Below the pieces are notes generated by a model. The model did not search any database and was not told the origin of the DNA. It was given only the letters and a program-made list of their open reading frames with translations. DNA of 64,000 nucleotides from JANYHF01 sp963732765 (lineage in GTDB: Bacteria; Pseudomonadota; Alphaproteobacteria; Rhizobiales; Hyphomicrobiaceae). The stretch lies in the NCBI GenBank assembly GCA_963732765.1, contig CAVTAS010000008.1, positions 965,780-1,029,779 on the forward strand, in the 5' to 3' direction. The position numbers and the translations under genes were made by a program. Numbering within the stretch: position 1 is the first letter of the stretch; every line of letters begins with the position of its first letter. Positions 47,134-55,833 of the stretch are shown here, in pieces.

Positions 47134-48077
47134 TGCATCCCGCTTATTCGGTCATCCTGTTCACGGCGGCTTCGGGCGCGGGCTATGGGCTGCTCTGTCT
47201 GCTCGGGTTCGGCGCGGCCTTTGGGATGCTGCCGCCGGATCGGATGTTCGGCCTCGCCGGTCTCGCATTATCATTGGCCCTGATCACAGCGGGGTTGCTG
47301 TCCTCCACCGCTCATCTCGGTCATCCCGAACGAGCCTGGCGCGCCGTCTCGCAGTGGCGCACCTCCTGGCTGTCGCGCGAGGGTGTGCTGGCGGTGGCGA
47401 CCTATCTGCCCGCTGGCGTGCTCGGCATCGGCTGGGTGATCTTTGGGCGGACGGAGGGTCTGTTTGCGCTGGCCGGGCTCGTTGCCGCCATCCTCTCGAT
47501 ACTCACGGTTATCGCAACCGGCATGATCTACCAGAGCCTTGCGACCATCCGGCATTGGCATCAACCGCTGACGACGCCGGTCTACCTGACGCTGGCGCTG
47601 GCGACGGGAGCGCTGCTGCTCGCGCTGCTGCTCGCGATGTTCGGTTTCGGCGTCATGACTGCAGCGCTGGTTGCGTCCGTGCTCTTGGCTGCGGCGGGCT
47701 TTCTCAAGCTCGCCTATTGGCGCGCCGTGGACGCGGCCCCGCCACGCGCCACGCCCGAAAGCGCTACAGGCCTTGGCCGCTTCGGCAAGGTGCGCCAATT
47801 CGAGGCGCCGCATTCGCAGGCCAATTTCGTCATGCGCGAGATGGGCTTTGGCGTCGCCCGCAAGCACGCCGTCAAGCTTCGTCGTCTGGTTGGCGTGCTC
47901 CTGTTCGGCGTACCCATCATGCTGTGCCTGCTGGCGGCCTGGATCGGTGGAGTGCTGAGCATCGTGTCTCTGCTGCTGGCGACCGTCAGCGCGGCTTTCG
48001 GCGTCGTCACCGAGCGCTGGCTGTTCTTTGCCGAGGCTGAGCACGTCGTCATGAATTACTACGGCGGCCGCGGTTAG
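47133..48077 (+). CDS. soeC: Membrane anchor subunit (DmsC-like), quinone-reducing
   Basis: A 314-residue integral membrane protein with about eight hydrophobic segments (GYGLLCLLGFGAAFGMLPPD; ALSLALITAGLLSSTAHLGH; LLLALLLAMFGFGVMTAALV and others). The family pattern STAHLGHPERAWRAVSQWRT followed by SWLSREGVL is that of DmsC/SoeC anchors, which carry electrons to the quinone pool. The near-C-terminal FVMREMGFGVARKH is also typical. Its stop overlaps the stop of the converging EamA transporter. Confidence 0.9.
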   Translation: MHPAYSVILFTAASGAGYGLLCLLGFGAAFGMLPPDRMFGLAGLALSLALITAGLLSSTAHLGHPERAWRAVSQWRTSWLSREGVLAVATYLPAGVLGIGWVIFGRTEGLFALAGLVAAILSILTVIATGMIYQSLATIRHWHQPLTTPVYLTLALATGALLLALLLAMFGFGVMTAALVASVLLAAAGFLKLAYWRAVDAAPPRATPESATGLGRFGKVRQFEAPHSQANFVMREMGFGVARKHAVKLRRLVGVLLFGVPIMLCLLAAWIGGVLSIVSLLLATVSAAFGVVTERWLFFAEAEHVVMNYYGGRG

Positions 48078-48988
48078 GCCGGTTCAGCCGCTTCACGCTT
48101 CCGCTTCTGCCCCTCGCGGATGGTGATGATCAGCACCCCACTCAGCGTCAGCAGACCGCCCAGGATCATGCGCCAGGTGATCACGTGGCCAAAATACAGC
48201 GCGCCCGAGATCGCCCCGATAATCGGGGCCAGCAGCAGGAAGGGCGCCAGCAGCGGGATCGGATAGCGCCGCAACAGCCAGAAGAACCCAGAGTGACCGA
48301 ACAGCGTTGCGCCGAAAATGACCACCGCCAGCGATCCCCATCCCGCCCAACTCGCATGCAGGATTGTGCTGCCGGGATGGTTCTCGAATAGCATCGATCC
48401 GAGCGCCAACGCCGGCCAGGTGAACAACGCCACCCAGGCTTGCGTCTCCAAAGCAGCCACGCCTTGCACCTTGCGCAGGAAGATCGCCGCCGCCGCCCAG
48501 AAAAACGCCGATACCGCCTGCAGCGCAAGCGCGGACCCTTGCGCGAACACGGCGGGATCGAAGCCCATGAACAGCACACCGCCAAACGACAGCACCAGCG
48601 CCGAGCCGCGCCAGATGCCGATCTTGTCGCCAAGGAACAGCGCAGCCAGCAGCGTGGCAAACGGCACGCCGAGATTGCTGGCGACCGCCAGGGGCGCGAT
48701 GTCGGTCGCCATGCTGAGGCTGATGAAGCCGGTGGCGAAGGACAGCGGACCCGTCAGCAGGCTGCCGATCATGAGGTTGCGCATCTGGCCCGGATGCCAA
48801 CGCAGGAACGGGACCACGAAAGCAAAGGCGATGCCGAAACGCAGCGCCACCATCAGCAGCGGGCCGAACTCGGTCACGGCCAGTTTGCTGGTGATCCAGT
48901 TCACGCCCCAGACGGTCTGTATCAGGAGCAACAACCCCAGATGCGCGGGCTCGAACCGCTGCCGCATCGGCACCATGCCGGCGGCCAT
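48074..48988 (-). CDS. EamA/DMT-family transporter
   Basis: A 304-residue drug/metabolite transporter with ten hydrophobic segments in two EamA repeats (LGLLLLIQTVWGVNWITSKL at the start; LLLAPIIGAISGALYFGHVI and LTLSGVLIITIREG at the end). The family usually exports amino acids or metabolites. The start overlaps the stop of the DnaJ/TerB gene by one base (TGATG), so the two are coupled. The 3' end overlaps soeC by four bases on the opposite strand. Despite the neighbour, a role in sulfite metabolism is only a guess. Confidence 0.88.
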   Translation of the reverse strand: MAAGMVPMRQRFEPAHLGLLLLIQTVWGVNWITSKLAVTEFGPLLMVALRFGIAFAFVVPFLRWHPGQMRNLMIGSLLTGPLSFATGFISLSMATDIAPLAVASNLGVPFATLLAALFLGDKIGIWRGSALVLSFGGVLFMGFDPAVFAQGSALALQAVSAFFWAAAAIFLRKVQGVAALETQAWVALFTWPALALGSMLFENHPGSTILHASWAGWGSLAVVIFGATLFGHSGFFWLLRRYPIPLLAPFLLLAPIIGAISGALYFGHVITWRMILGGLLTLSGVLIITIREGQKRKREAAEPA

Positions 48989-49716
48989 CAGTGGCCACGC
49001 TCTTTCAGGATCTGCTCGTGGGCGGCGTTGATGGCAGCGACTTTGTCGGTGGCAATTTTGATGAACTCGGCCGGCATACCGCGCGCCATCGCCTTGTCGG
49101 GATGGTTTTCGCGCATCAGCTTGCGATAGCGTTCCTTGATGACCTCAAGGCTGGCGTCGTGCGGCACGCCCAGCACCTTGTACGGATCGCTGCGGTCTCT
49201 TGGCACGAAGCGGGCGCGTATGGAGCGGTACTCGGCTTGCGAAAAGCCGAAGCGCTGCGCCACTTCCTGCAGATAGTCGTCCTCCTTTGGATGCAGCACG
49301 CCATCGGCTGCGGCGATGTGGAAGAGGCCCTCCAGCACGTCTTCCAACAGTTCGCGGTTGTCGCGGAAGAGGTGCGCCAGCTGGGCGGCGTACGCCTCGT
49401 AGCCAGCCACATCCTGTTTGGCCAGATTGAAAATCCGCGCCACATTGTGCATCTCGCTGGCCGGGACGCGGAACACTTCCTTGAAGGCTTCCACCTCGTC
49501 GGTCGTCACGACCCCGTCGGCCTTGGCCATCTTGGCGCCAAGCGCAATGACGCCAACCGTGAACGCAACCTGGCTCTCGGGCGGACCATCCGAATCGTCC
49601 TGACCCAGCTGCCGGTCGACGCCGAAATGGCCCGCGACCGCGCCAAGCAGCGCGCCAATCGGCCCTCCGAGCGCCCAGCCGGTGGCTGCGCCCGCCAATT
49701 TTCCCCAGATCGACAT
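48988..49716 (-). CDS. TerB-DnaJ domain protein (DjlA-like)
   Basis: Co-chaperone of 242 residues. A glycine-rich N-terminus (MSIWGKLAGAATGWALGGPI) resembles the membrane-inserting part of DjlA. A TerB-like helical domain covers about 45-150 (IALGAKMAKADGVVTTDEVE; GLFHIAAADGVLHPKEDDYL). A C-terminal J domain covers about 170-240 (DPYKVLGVPHDASLEVIKER) with the Hsp70-stimulating HPD motif in MRENHPDKAMARG. It should work with DnaK. The EamA gene starts at its stop. Confidence 0.9.
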   Translation of the reverse strand: MSIWGKLAGAATGWALGGPIGALLGAVAGHFGVDRQLGQDDSDGPPESQVAFTVGVIALGAKMAKADGVVTTDEVEAFKEVFRVPASEMHNVARIFNLAKQDVAGYEAYAAQLAHLFRDNRELLEDVLEGLFHIAAADGVLHPKEDDYLQEVAQRFGFSQAEYRSIRARFVPRDRSDPYKVLGVPHDASLEVIKERYRKLMRENHPDKAMARGMPAEFIKIATDKVAAINAAHEQILKERGH

Positions 49717-49759
49717 TGGCTCACCCTAAGCCGTTTCGCGCCGCGCCGCCACTTCGCCT

Positions 49760-50542
49760 CTACAACGCGTCGGGCGCCGTCTTTCCGGCGCGCAAGGCGG
49801 TCAGGCCGCGCTGCATCGACCATTGCAGGAAACGGTAGTCGCCCGCGTAGCTGATCAGACGATAGCCAAGGCCGAACATTTCCAGAGCATAAGCCGTCGT
49901 GCCGACATGGATGCAGGGGATCACGTTGTGCTTCTTGGCCTCCTTGGCGATGCGCTTGATGGCTTTCATCACCTCGGGGAACTTCGGGTCGTAGCCCGGT
50001 TTTTCGCCCATGCTGAGCGCGAGGTCCGAGGGGCCGACGTAGACCGCGTCCAGTCCCGGCGTGGTCAGGATGGCATCCAGGTTCTCCATGGCTTCCACCG
50101 TCTCGACCATGGCAAGCGTCAGGATGGTCTCGTTGGCCTTGGCCGAATAGTCGGATCCGCCGTAGAGCACGGCGCGCTGCGGGCCGGAACTGCGCGAGCC
50201 CAAGGGCGCATAGCGGCAGGCCGAGACGAAGGCTTCGCACTGGGCGCGGGTGTTGACCATCGGACAGATGACGCCGTAGGCGCCGGCATCCAGCAGCTTG
50301 CCGATGATGGCGGTATCGTTCCAGGGAGCGCGCACCAGCGGTGTCTTGTTGGTGGTGGAGATCGCCTGCAGCATCGGGATCGAGGCCTGATAGTCAATGC
50401 TGCCATGCTGCAGATCAATGCAGACGCTGTCGAAATCCTGCGAGGCAACCAACTCGGCGGTGATCGAATTGGCGATCCCCAGCCAGCCATTGATGACATT
50501 GCCGCCCTCGGCCCAGATCGTTCGGATGCGATTTTCGCGCAT
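49760..50542 (-). CDS. HpcH/HpaI aldolase family protein
   Basis: Class II pyruvate-type aldolase of about 260 residues. I choose the ATG at 50542 (MRENRIRTIWAEGGNVINGW) because GGGAG sits at the right distance; two upstream ATGs lack one. The TIM-barrel motifs are FDSVCIDLQHGSIDYQASIP (catalytic His region), CPMVNTRAQCEAFVSACRYA, ILTLAMVETVEAMENLDAIL (metal-binding Glu) and DAVYVGPSDLALSMGEKPGY (metal-binding Asp). Members cleave or form 2-keto-3-deoxy acids, such as 4-hydroxy-2-oxoheptanedioate. It is divergent from the GMC oxidoreductase, which could act in the same pathway. Confidence 0.9.
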   Translation of the reverse strand: MRENRIRTIWAEGGNVINGWLGIANSITAELVASQDFDSVCIDLQHGSIDYQASIPMLQAISTTNKTPLVRAPWNDTAIIGKLLDAGAYGVICPMVNTRAQCEAFVSACRYAPLGSRSSGPQRAVLYGGSDYSAKANETILTLAMVETVEAMENLDAILTTPGLDAVYVGPSDLALSMGEKPGYDPKFPEVMKAIKRIAKEAKKHNVIPCIHVGTTAYALEMFGLGYRLISYAGDYRFLQWSMQRGLTALRAGKTAPDAL

Positions 50543-50719
50543 TGTCTTCATCTCCCTGAAATGCTCAGTCAGCACTGTGCGCATGAGGCGGTGCTGGCGG
50601 CAAGGAATGGTCAGGTTCCGTCAATAAATCAATGCGATTGAATTAGCACATTTGCGATGCAATCGTCCCCGCTGGCGAGCTATGCCATGGGGGACGGCGC
50701 GCGAGAAAGTACGACGGGC

Positions 50720-52339
50720 ATGGACTTCGACTATATTATCGTGGGCGCCGGCTCGGCCGGTTGCGTGCTTGCCGACCGCTTGACCGAAGGTGGGCGCCAC
50801 AAGGTGCTGGTGCTGGAGGCGGGCGGCAGCGACCATCGCTTTTGGGTGCAGGTGCCGCTGGGCTATGGGCGGACCCTTTGGGACCCATCGCTGAACTGGG
50901 GCTACCGCACCGAACCCGATCCCGGGCTTGGCAACCAATCGGAGTATTGGCCGCGCGGCAAAGTACTGGGCGGATCGTCCTCGATCAACGCCATGGTCTA
51001 CATCCGCGGCAATCCGGTCGACTACGATGACTGGGCCGCCGCGGGCAATCCCGGCTGGGGCTGGCGCGACGTGCTGCCGATCTTCCGCGCCATGGAGGAC
51101 AACGAACTGGGCGCCAGCGACTTCCACGGCGTCAACGGCAAGCTGCATGTCAGCGACGTGTCGGACGCGCTGCATCCCCTGGCGCGGATCTACCTGAAGG
51201 CGGCGCGCGAGGCGGGGCTGGCTGTCAATCCCGACTTGAACGGGCTGGAGCAGGACGGCGCGGGGCTCTATCAAATCACCACCAAGAACGGCCGGCGCAT
51301 GTCGGCGGCGCGCGCTTTCCTGCATCCAGCGATGCGGCGTGGCAACCTCAAGGTCGAGACGGGTGCGTTTGCGACGCGGCTGCTGTTCGAGGGCAAGCGT
51401 GTGACCGGCGTCGAGTACCGGCGCGGCGACAAGACGCTGATCGCGCGGGCCGGTGCTGAGGTCATCGTCGCGGGCGGCGCCGTGAACTCCCCGCAGCTGT
51501 TGCAACTGTCGGGCATCGGCCCCGCCGCGCACCTCAAGTCGCTGGGTGTGCCGGTCATACAGGATCAGCCCAATGCCGGTGCGCATCTCTCCGATCATCT
51601 CGGGCTCAACTACACGTACAAGTCGCGCGTGCCGACGCTCAACGGCGTGCTCAGGCCCTGGTGGGGCAAGTTGATTGCCGGCATGCAATATGTGTTGGCG
51701 CGCAGCGGACCGCTCAGCCTCAGCCTGAACCAGGCCGGCGGTTTCTTCCGCACCCGTCCCGATCTCGCCCAGCCGAACATGCAGCTCTATTTCCAGGCCA
51801 TCAGCACCCTGACGGCCAACAAAGGCACGCGCCCGCTGCTCAATCCCGATCCCTTCGAGGCCTTCAATCTCGGCCTCTCGTCGTGCCGCCCGACCAGCCG
51901 AGGCTCGATCATGATCAAGTCGGCCGATCCCACTGACCATCCGCGCATCGTCGCCAACGGCTACAGCACCGAGGCCGACGTCGCCGAGATGCTGGACGCC
52001 GTGAAGTTCCTGCGCAAGCTCGCCGCCACGCCTTCACTTGCGGCCGTCATCGAGGCCGAACTCGCTCCTGGCCCCGAATGCCGCACCGACGACGAATTGA
52101 TTGCCGATTTCCGCAAGCGCTCGGGCACCGTCTATCACCCGGTCGGCACCTGCCGCATGGGTCCGGACGCGGCATCCGCCGTGGTCGACCCCCGGCTGCG
52201 CGTTCACGGCATCGGCGGCCTGCGGGTGGTGGACGCCTCGATCATGCCCAACATTGTCGCCGGAAATACCAACGCGGCCGCGCTGATGATCGGCGCCCAG
52301 GGCGCGACCATGATCCTGGAGGACGCCCAGGCGGGGTGA
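50720..52339 (+). CDS. GMC-family FAD oxidoreductase (choline dehydrogenase-like)
   Basis: A 539-residue flavoprotein from the ATG at 50720 (MDFDYIIVGAGSAGCVLADR), where the FAD Rossmann motif GAGSAG starts at residue 9. The two GMC signatures are seen: WPRGKVLGGSSSINAMVYIR and AGGAVNSPQLLQLSGIGPA. The catalytic His is in GTVYHPVGTCRMGPDAASA and the C-terminal MPNIVAGNTNAAALMIGAQG closes the FAD fold. Such enzymes oxidise alcohols, e.g. choline or polyols. The downstream RpiR regulator and iolG suggest polyol metabolism, but the substrate is not fixed. Confidence 0.93.
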   Translation: MDFDYIIVGAGSAGCVLADRLTEGGRHKVLVLEAGGSDHRFWVQVPLGYGRTLWDPSLNWGYRTEPDPGLGNQSEYWPRGKVLGGSSSINAMVYIRGNPVDYDDWAAAGNPGWGWRDVLPIFRAMEDNELGASDFHGVNGKLHVSDVSDALHPLARIYLKAAREAGLAVNPDLNGLEQDGAGLYQITTKNGRRMSAARAFLHPAMRRGNLKVETGAFATRLLFEGKRVTGVEYRRGDKTLIARAGAEVIVAGGAVNSPQLLQLSGIGPAAHLKSLGVPVIQDQPNAGAHLSDHLGLNYTYKSRVPTLNGVLRPWWGKLIAGMQYVLARSGPLSLSLNQAGGFFRTRPDLAQPNMQLYFQAISTLTANKGTRPLLNPDPFEAFNLGLSSCRPTSRGSIMIKSADPTDHPRIVANGYSTEADVAEMLDAVKFLRKLAATPSLAAVIEAELAPGPECRTDDELIADFRKRSGTVYHPVGTCRMGPDAASAVVDPRLRVHGIGGLRVVDASIMPNIVAGNTNAAALMIGAQGATMILEDAQAG

Positions 52340-52425
52340 AGCCGGGCTGATGCCGGTTGCATCCGTCCCCGGATGGACGGTATGTTCCGGCGCTGGAATG
52401 TGGCCCGAAGGGTGGATAAATCAGC

Positions 52426-53313
52426 ATGCGCCAGACCGGCGACGACACCGAGCTGCGCGCAACCGCCCCCGCCGACTTCGCCGCCCTGCGCGAGGCGATC
52501 CTGGCCCGCCATGCCGAACTCCCCAAGCGGCTGGCCCATGTCGCCGGCTTCGCGCTGGCCCATCCCGACGAGGTGGCCTTCGGCACGGCGGCTTCGGTTG
52601 CGACCAGCGCGGGTGTGCAGCCCTCGACCCTGGTGCGGCTGGCGCAAGCGCTGGGCTTCAGCGGCTTTTCCGGCCTGCAGGCGATCTTCCGGGATCGGCT
52701 GCGTGAGCGGGTCCCGAGCTATGCTGAGCGGCTGGAGGCGCTGCGCGCCCAGTCCGGCAAAGCCGCTGCCGCCGGCGATCTGCTGCACGCCTTTGCCGGC
52801 GCAGCCATCCGGTCTGCCGAGACATTGCGCGAAACCTGCGATCTGGATCGGTTGGAGGCCGCTGTTGCGGTGCTCGCGCGCGCCGATACGATCTATCTGG
52901 CGGGGCAGCGCCGCTCGTTCGCGGTGGTGGCGTATCTCACCTATGTGCTGGCCAAGCTTGGCGTACGCCATCATCTGCTCGCCTCGCCCAGCGGCGTGGA
53001 TGCCGAGACGCTCGGCCTGGCCGGGCCGAAGGATGCGCTGCTCTCCTTCAGCTTTGCTCCGTATGCGCCTGGAACACTGGCGGCAGTGCAACTCGCGCAC
53101 GAACGATCTGTACCCGTCATAGCGATCACGGATGGTCCGCTCTCGCCCCTCGTCCCCGGTTCAGCGATCTGGCTGGAAGTAGCGGAAGCCGACGTCGAAG
53201 GCTTCCGCAATCCGGCGGCGGTGTTTGCTCTCGCCATGACGCTTGCGGTGAGCGTGGGGGAGCGGCGCGAAGAGAGGCCCAAGGCTGGCAGGCCATCGTC
53301 TTCGGCTAGGTGA
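52426..53313 (+). CDS. MurR/RpiR-family transcriptional regulator
   Basis: A 295-residue regulator. The N-terminal RpiR helix-turn-helix is at about residues 18-90 (AHPDEVAFGTAASVATSAGV, then QPSTLVRLAQALGFSGFSGL). A SIS sugar-phosphate-binding domain covers about 130-270 (RADTIYLAGQRRSFAVVAYL; LSFSFAPYAPGTLAAVQLAH; PVIAITDGPLSPLVPGSAIW). It probably senses a phosphorylated sugar or inositol. Its neighbours, the GMC oxidoreductase upstream and iolG downstream on the other strand, are likely targets. Confidence 0.92.
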   Translation: MRQTGDDTELRATAPADFAALREAILARHAELPKRLAHVAGFALAHPDEVAFGTAASVATSAGVQPSTLVRLAQALGFSGFSGLQAIFRDRLRERVPSYAERLEALRAQSGKAAAAGDLLHAFAGAAIRSAETLRETCDLDRLEAAVAVLARADTIYLAGQRRSFAVVAYLTYVLAKLGVRHHLLASPSGVDAETLGLAGPKDALLSFSFAPYAPGTLAAVQLAHERSVPVIAITDGPLSPLVPGSAIWLEVAEADVEGFRNPAAVFALAMTLAVSVGERREERPKAGRPSSSAR

Positions 53314-53322
53314 CCCGAGCCG

Positions 53323-53568
53323 TTACTTCGCCTCTTTGAGGGCCATGAGGTCGATTTCAAAGGCGTCCATGCGCTCGGTGAAAACGCCGACCGTACCGCG
53401 CATCATGACCAGCATGGCCGCACTGTCGCGGCGCTGCTTCTTGGCCATGTCCTCCAGCCTGATGGTACGCTCCTTCAGGTCAGCGACATCGGTCTTCAAG
53501 TCAGCGACATCGGTTTGGATGCGCTTCAGAATTTCCAACATGACGCTTTGCACATTTTCACTCATCAT
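53323..53568 (-). CDS. Small coiled-coil protein of unknown function
   Basis: An 81-residue protein, MMSENVQSVMLEILKRIQTD and onward. It contains a repeated heptad pair (TDVADLKTDVADLKERTIRL) that predicts a coiled coil, then a helical C-terminus with an RMDAFEIDLMALKEAK end. Similar small proteins with 'DLKxxVADLK' repeats are common in alphaproteobacteria and lack function. It converges with the RpiR gene, with nine bases between the stops. Confidence 0.7.
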   Translation of the reverse strand: MMSENVQSVMLEILKRIQTDVADLKTDVADLKERTIRLEDMAKKQRRDSAAMLVMMRGTVGVFTERMDAFEIDLMALKEAK

Positions 53569-53624
53569 GGGAACATACCATAAACAAAATGAGTGTCAAG
53601 GCAGTAGGGCAGTAGGCAGTAAAT

Positions 53625-53682
53625 GGGCATCGGGCATCGGGTATCCGGCAATAAAGTGCCGGATGCCCGATGCCCGATGCCC
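53625..53682. repeat. Long hairpin of GGGCATC heptamers downstream of iolG
   Basis: GGGCATCGGGCATCGGGTAT.. (26 bp) pairs with ..GATGCCCGATGCCC at all but one position around the loop ATAAAG. Each arm is a tandem of GGGCATC-type heptamers. It ends six bases before the iolG stop codon region and may terminate iolG. Confidence 0.7.
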
Positions 53683-53687
53683 GATGC

Positions 53688-54677
53688 CTACGTCACCGAC
53701 ACCGCCTTGCCCGTCTTCACGCTCTCGGTCGCCGCATCGGCCAGTTTCTGCGCCATCAGGCCGTCGTGGCCGTTGGCGCGCGGATCGGTGCCCTTTTCGA
53801 TAGCGGTCAGGAAGGCGTCGATCTCGTTGGCATAGGCGCCGGCGTAGCGCTCCAGGAAGAAGTTCTGCACCACCGCGCCGGTGAAGCCGGCGGCGCCTGC
53901 GAACTCGACGGTGTTCTCATGCACGTTGTGGGCGCGCAGCATGCCCTTGCTGCCGTGTACTTCCATGCGCTGGTCGTAGCCGTAGGTAGCGCGGCGCGAG
54001 TTGGTGATGACGGCAATCTTGCCGGTCGCCGTGATCATATGCACCGAGGCGGTATCGACATCGCCGGCCTTGCCGATTGCGGGATCGACGATCGACGAGC
54101 CGAAGCCGTGCACCGTCACGAACTCTTCCCCGACCAGGAAGCGCGCCATGTCGAAATCATGGATCATCATATCACGGAACAATCCGCCCGAGCGCTCGAT
54201 GTAGCTGACTGGCGGCGGGCCGGGATCGCGCGAGATGATGGTGGCGAGTTCCACATTGCCGATCTCACCGGCGCGGATACGCTTTTCCAGCGCCGCAAAA
54301 TTCGGGTCATGGCGGCGATTGAACCCGATCATCAGCGGCGTCTTGGCCTTTTCGACCACCTTCAGGCAGGCAATGGTCCGCTCGGCGGTGAGCGAAATCG
54401 GCTTCTCGCACAGGATGCTCTTGCCAGCCTTGGCGGCGGCTTCGATCAGGTCGGCATGAGTATCGGTCGGCGTGCAGATCAGGATCGCGTCGACGTCCTT
54501 GGCCGCGATGATGTTCTCGACCGTATCGACCTTGGCGCCGACCGAGGCGGCCAGCGCCGCTGCCGCTTTCGCGTCGGCGTCGGCCACGTAGGCGACCTTG
54601 GCCTTGGTCGACTTGGCGATGGTCATGCCATGCACCTTGCCGATACGGCCAGCGCCGAGAACTCCGAATCTGATCAT
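53688..54677 (-). CDS. iolG: Inositol 2-dehydrogenase
   Basis: Gfo/Idh/MocA-family NAD-dependent dehydrogenase of 329 residues that oxidises myo-inositol. The Rossmann motif is MIRFGVLGAGRIGKVHGM, the family Lys is in SILCEKPISLT, and the catalytic region is GGLFRDMMIHDFDMARFLVG. MIGFNRRHDPNFAALEKRI is also typical of IolG. No other iol genes are seen in the window. It starts at the ATG at 54677. Confidence 0.9.
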   Translation of the reverse strand: MIRFGVLGAGRIGKVHGMTIAKSTKAKVAYVADADAKAAAALAASVGAKVDTVENIIAAKDVDAILICTPTDTHADLIEAAAKAGKSILCEKPISLTAERTIACLKVVEKAKTPLMIGFNRRHDPNFAALEKRIRAGEIGNVELATIISRDPGPPPVSYIERSGGLFRDMMIHDFDMARFLVGEEFVTVHGFGSSIVDPAIGKAGDVDTASVHMITATGKIAVITNSRRATYGYDQRMEVHGSKGMLRAHNVHENTVEFAGAAGFTGAVVQNFFLERYAGAYANEIDAFLTAIEKGTDPRANGHDGLMAQKLADAATESVKTGKAVSVT

Positions 54678-55833
54678 GGGATGGTCCTTGTTGGAACGAA
54701 TGTTCTGGATGGGGGAAGGAACGGAATTGCTGTTTCAAACTTGGCGCATGGGATAGCGAAGGCGGCAGCGCATGTCTATCGGGCATGCTTTGTTTTGTTC
54801 GGCCGGACGTCGCTGGTTGGCGCGGCTTGCGACCGCCCTGGTGCACCGGGCGCGTTGGCAAAGGGCGGCCGCAAGCCGCCCCTACAACTCACGTCCTTTC
54901 GTTGCTCACCCCATACACGACCGGCCCCGCACGGCCAAGCCGTCGAAGGTACGGGAGCGCGAGCGCCGGAAGGCTGCGAATTGGTAGTAGAGAGTGCAGC
55001 CTTCCGGCGCCCTCGCCGCGGAGATTTTGAGCACAAGCAGCCTGTTTCCGTTAGGGCCCAGGCGGCTTTCACCGTCCCATCCCAGTACGTATGCCCCGTT
55101 GGCACTCACCCTTGTTCCGGTCGTTACAACCTGGGTGCGCAAGACTATTCCAAGGCTCGCCTGCCTTGCCGGGGCGTCAAACCCGGCAACGTTCGGCAAC
55201 CGCAGTCCCTCCCCACATGTCCGACGGTCGACACGCCCCGTAGCGGGGAAAGATGAAATGAAGTATAAACAAAATATATCTTATGTAAAGAGGAAATATA
55301 CTGGTTGCGATGAGAAGTGTAGAATGCGTTAGCGCCGCGGGGACATGATGATCATCTTCGGCCGGCTCAACAGTCCATTGCCAAGCCGCCGGCGCTCGAG
55401 CCGAAGATGAGCTTCGGGCACCTTCTCCCGACGGGAGAAGGAAGACCTCGCGTCACTCGATGGGGCGGAACTTTGGCTCGAACGCTACCGTCGATCGAAA
55501 GTCTCAACCCGTACGATCAGGAACAACTCCCCCTACGCTTCCCGGAATTCGGCGCGCCTTTTTCTTGCGCGTCGAACATCCGGGATCCTTACCTGGCGGA
55601 AGGAACCGAAGGCCAAACTCTGCGCCCTGTTGCCGCGGAGACGGTGCCAGTTGCGCTGAAGCTGCACCAGGTAAAGATCCCGGGAAGCGGGTGGAGACTT
55701 TCACGCGGCGGTATGAGCCATCGAAAGTGGAGAAACAAGCCGCAGCTGGGCAGAATGGCAACAGTCTGCTGTTTGCGTTCGTTGGTTGCCGCGCGCCGCC
55801 ACACCAGCTGTTGCAAGAAGCGGCACGCGTGGC
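54678..55833. other. Repeat-rich gene-free region
   Basis: No convincing gene in about 1.15 kb. It holds several palindromes: 54819-54882 (GGCGCGGCTTGCGACCGCCC against its mirror), 54963-55010 (perfect 15-bp stem GCGCCGGAAGGCTGC), 55352-55410 (TCATCTTCGG/CCGAAGATGA), 55421-55441 (CCTTCTCCCGACGGGAGAAG) and 55581-55683 (CGGGATCCTTACCTGG, one mismatch). An AT-rich patch lies at about 55255-55320. It separates iolG from the duplicated glycosyltransferases. Confidence 0.7.

Noticed and set aside
48093..48998. A 301-codon minus-strand frame
   Set aside because: Out-of-frame reading of the EamA transporter; Arg/Gly-rich, no membrane segments.
54906..55199. A 97-codon minus-strand frame
   Set aside because: It runs through the perfect hairpin at 54963-55010 and has no recognisable family; not enough to call a gene.
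53670..55256. A 528-codon open frame on the plus strand
   Set aside because: Mostly antisense to iolG and continuing through palindromic repeats; no family motifs.
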